From assembly GCF_918797505.1 (NCBI RefSeq), contig NC_092800.1, positions 3,782,001 through 3,846,000 on the forward strand: a DNA stretch of 64,000 nucleotides, read 5' to 3'. The position numbers and the translations under genes are program-made. The notes under the pieces were generated by a model. That model had not been told where the DNA came from. It saw only the letters and a program-made list of their open reading frames with translations, and searched no databases. Within the stretch, counting starts at the first letter, position 1; every line of letters starts with the position of its first letter. This DNA comes from Bemisia tabaci. Taxonomy: Eukaryota > Arthropoda > Insecta > Hemiptera > Aleyrodidae. Positions 62,976 through 64,000 of the stretch are shown here, piece by piece.

Positions 62976-63667
62976 TTCATTTCCTTTGAACCAAACGCTA
63001 CATCGAACCACCGTCGAATACGATCCATAGAAAAACCTCCAAAAAAAAACTCCGAACCGACGAGCGTGCACACTTCGTGTTCCACTTTCCACACGAACCG
63101 AATCTCGGCGATATTTTTCCTCACCATCTACCGCAAAGCTCCCTCGGCCCTTTATTTATACCCCGAGCGGAGAAGCCCGTATGGGGCACTCACCGTGAGC
63201 CACGGCCAGCACGGGATCCTAAGCGGCTCAGGGCTCACTTAAAAATACGATCGCGAGCGGTTAAGCTCACGGTAGCTCTTCATTGTGCTGGTCCTGGAGC
63301 TCGCTCGTCGGGGGGGGGGGGGGGGGGGGATTTCGTCGCGAATGCCTTCCGTCCCCCCCGCGGACCCCCTCCCCCCCCCAAGCATCCGCCGTGGCGCTCG
63401 GGTCGGAGCGGCCATCCTACTGCCCATAAAATTAACGCCATGGCAACACCAGCGCGCTCTTGCCAAACGGCGCGCGAAAATCCCTCTTGTTCAACTTACA
63501 GTGCCCATATACGGAAATTACGGATACGTCGAAATGCAGAGCTCTTAGGGCTCAAAAGGGCAGCCAGCTTTCAACCGCGAAAAATGTCACTGCTGGTCTT
63601 CAGATTCCGATTTCAGACCAAGATAGCCAAGCATGTTCGTAAATGAGCGTTCTTCCGCAAAAATCAG
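62976..63667. other. GC-rich stretch with G20
   Basis: A family W fragment (CATCGAACCACCGTCGAATA) lies near 63002. G20 at 63310-63329 and C7 runs follow. A 189-codon plus-strand frame (63077-63646) crosses the G run and is proline- and glycine-rich there; I do not accept it as a gene. Confidence 0.35.
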
Positions 63668-63899
63668 CACTGGAAAAAAAGTAGCTTGGATCCAGAGTCC
63701 AGACTCTTGAAAACATTGACAATAAGAAATACTATTGATTTAATCGGAGTTCTGCTTAAATCGAGAGCCAAGCCTCTTACTTTAAGCGGATTTCCTTTTG
63801 ATTCAAGCAACAATCCGATTGAATCAAGAGTATTTTTTCTTGTCAATGTTTTCAAGAGTTTGGACTCTAGATCCAAGCTACTTCTTTTTTTAAGGAGTG
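63668..63899. mobile_element. Family A MITE, AAGTAGCTTGG subfamily
   Basis: CACTGGAAAAAAAGTAGCTTGG to CCAAGCTACTTCTTTTTTTAAGGAGTG. The right terminus is slightly eroded. Confidence 0.8.
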
Positions 63900-64000
63900 A
63901 CTTTATGCGAAAACTGAGTCAAATACGTGCTTAACGAACAAAGAGTGGTAAAACTCACCGTGCAACTTAACTTATAAATGAAACTTACGAATTTTGATTT

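Noticed and set aside
63077..63646. 189-codon plus-strand frame
   Set aside because: It crosses G20 and C-rich runs, and a competing minus-strand frame is equally open.
13163..63934. Many frames translating to LESRLLKT and RKNTLDSI-type peptides on both strands
   Set aside because: These are translations of family A palindromes and recur at every copy in both directions. They are not proteins.
1..64000. tRNA or rRNA genes
   Set aside because: I looked for the GGTTCGAATCC-type B box with a matching cloverleaf and for rRNA-like blocks, and found none.

Overview
This window looks like non-coding DNA from a eukaryotic nuclear genome, most likely an insect. I see no operons, no tightly packed genes, no rRNA or tRNA and no long intact protein. 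Nearly every open frame is short and most lie inside repeats. A hemipteran (whitefly-like) origin is my impression from the style of the repeats, not something the sequence proves.

Most of what can be supported is a dense, layered set of short non-autonomous DNA transposons. Five families recur throughout. Family A is a ~228 bp near-perfect palindrome with CACTGG ends. Family B is ~160 bp, with CAGTGGCG ends and 8-bp target-site duplications (hAT-like). Family C is ~250 bp, with CTGCCGTGCTAAGG ends and 4-bp duplications. Family D is ~240 bp and related to C at one end. Family M is ~235 bp, with CACAGTG ends and 5-bp GC-rich duplications, which is the signature of Transib, the superfamily related to RAG1. 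Rarer elements fill the rest: a 3.6 kb foldback with 1.24 kb arms (2241-5860), a pogo/Tigger-like element (25872-26427), a 716 bp palindrome (35707-36422), hairpin family O, and families E, F, G, H, K, N, T, U, V, W, X and Y. Several are nested in each other (A in A, A in B, A in E, E in M, B in an open frame), which gives a partial insertion order.

Layout. 1-12 kb: foldback element, K and F elements, a degraded mariner transposase fragment, and a tandem array built from K ends. 13-25 kb: A, B, C and D copies, a nested A pair, and a plausible internal exon (23438-23604). 25-35 kb: GC-rich islands with long G or C runs, the pogo-like element, a tandem hairpin array (32-33 kb), and a plausible first coding exon (31585-31654). 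35-43 kb: a plausible two-exon start of a gene (35402-35695) whose downstream part is split by the 716 bp palindrome. 43-60 kb: the six Transib-like elements, the H inverted duplication and a CpG-rich promoter-like region (about 51-52 kb). 59-64 kb: three tandem arrays (about 100 bp, about 250 bp and an exact 30 bp minisatellite) and a final A copy.

If the candidate exons are real, the window is mainly very long introns and intergenic DNA around one or more genes, with at least 15 homopolymeric G or C runs of 10 bases or more in GC-rich islands. No gene function could be recognised with confidence apart from the mariner fragment.
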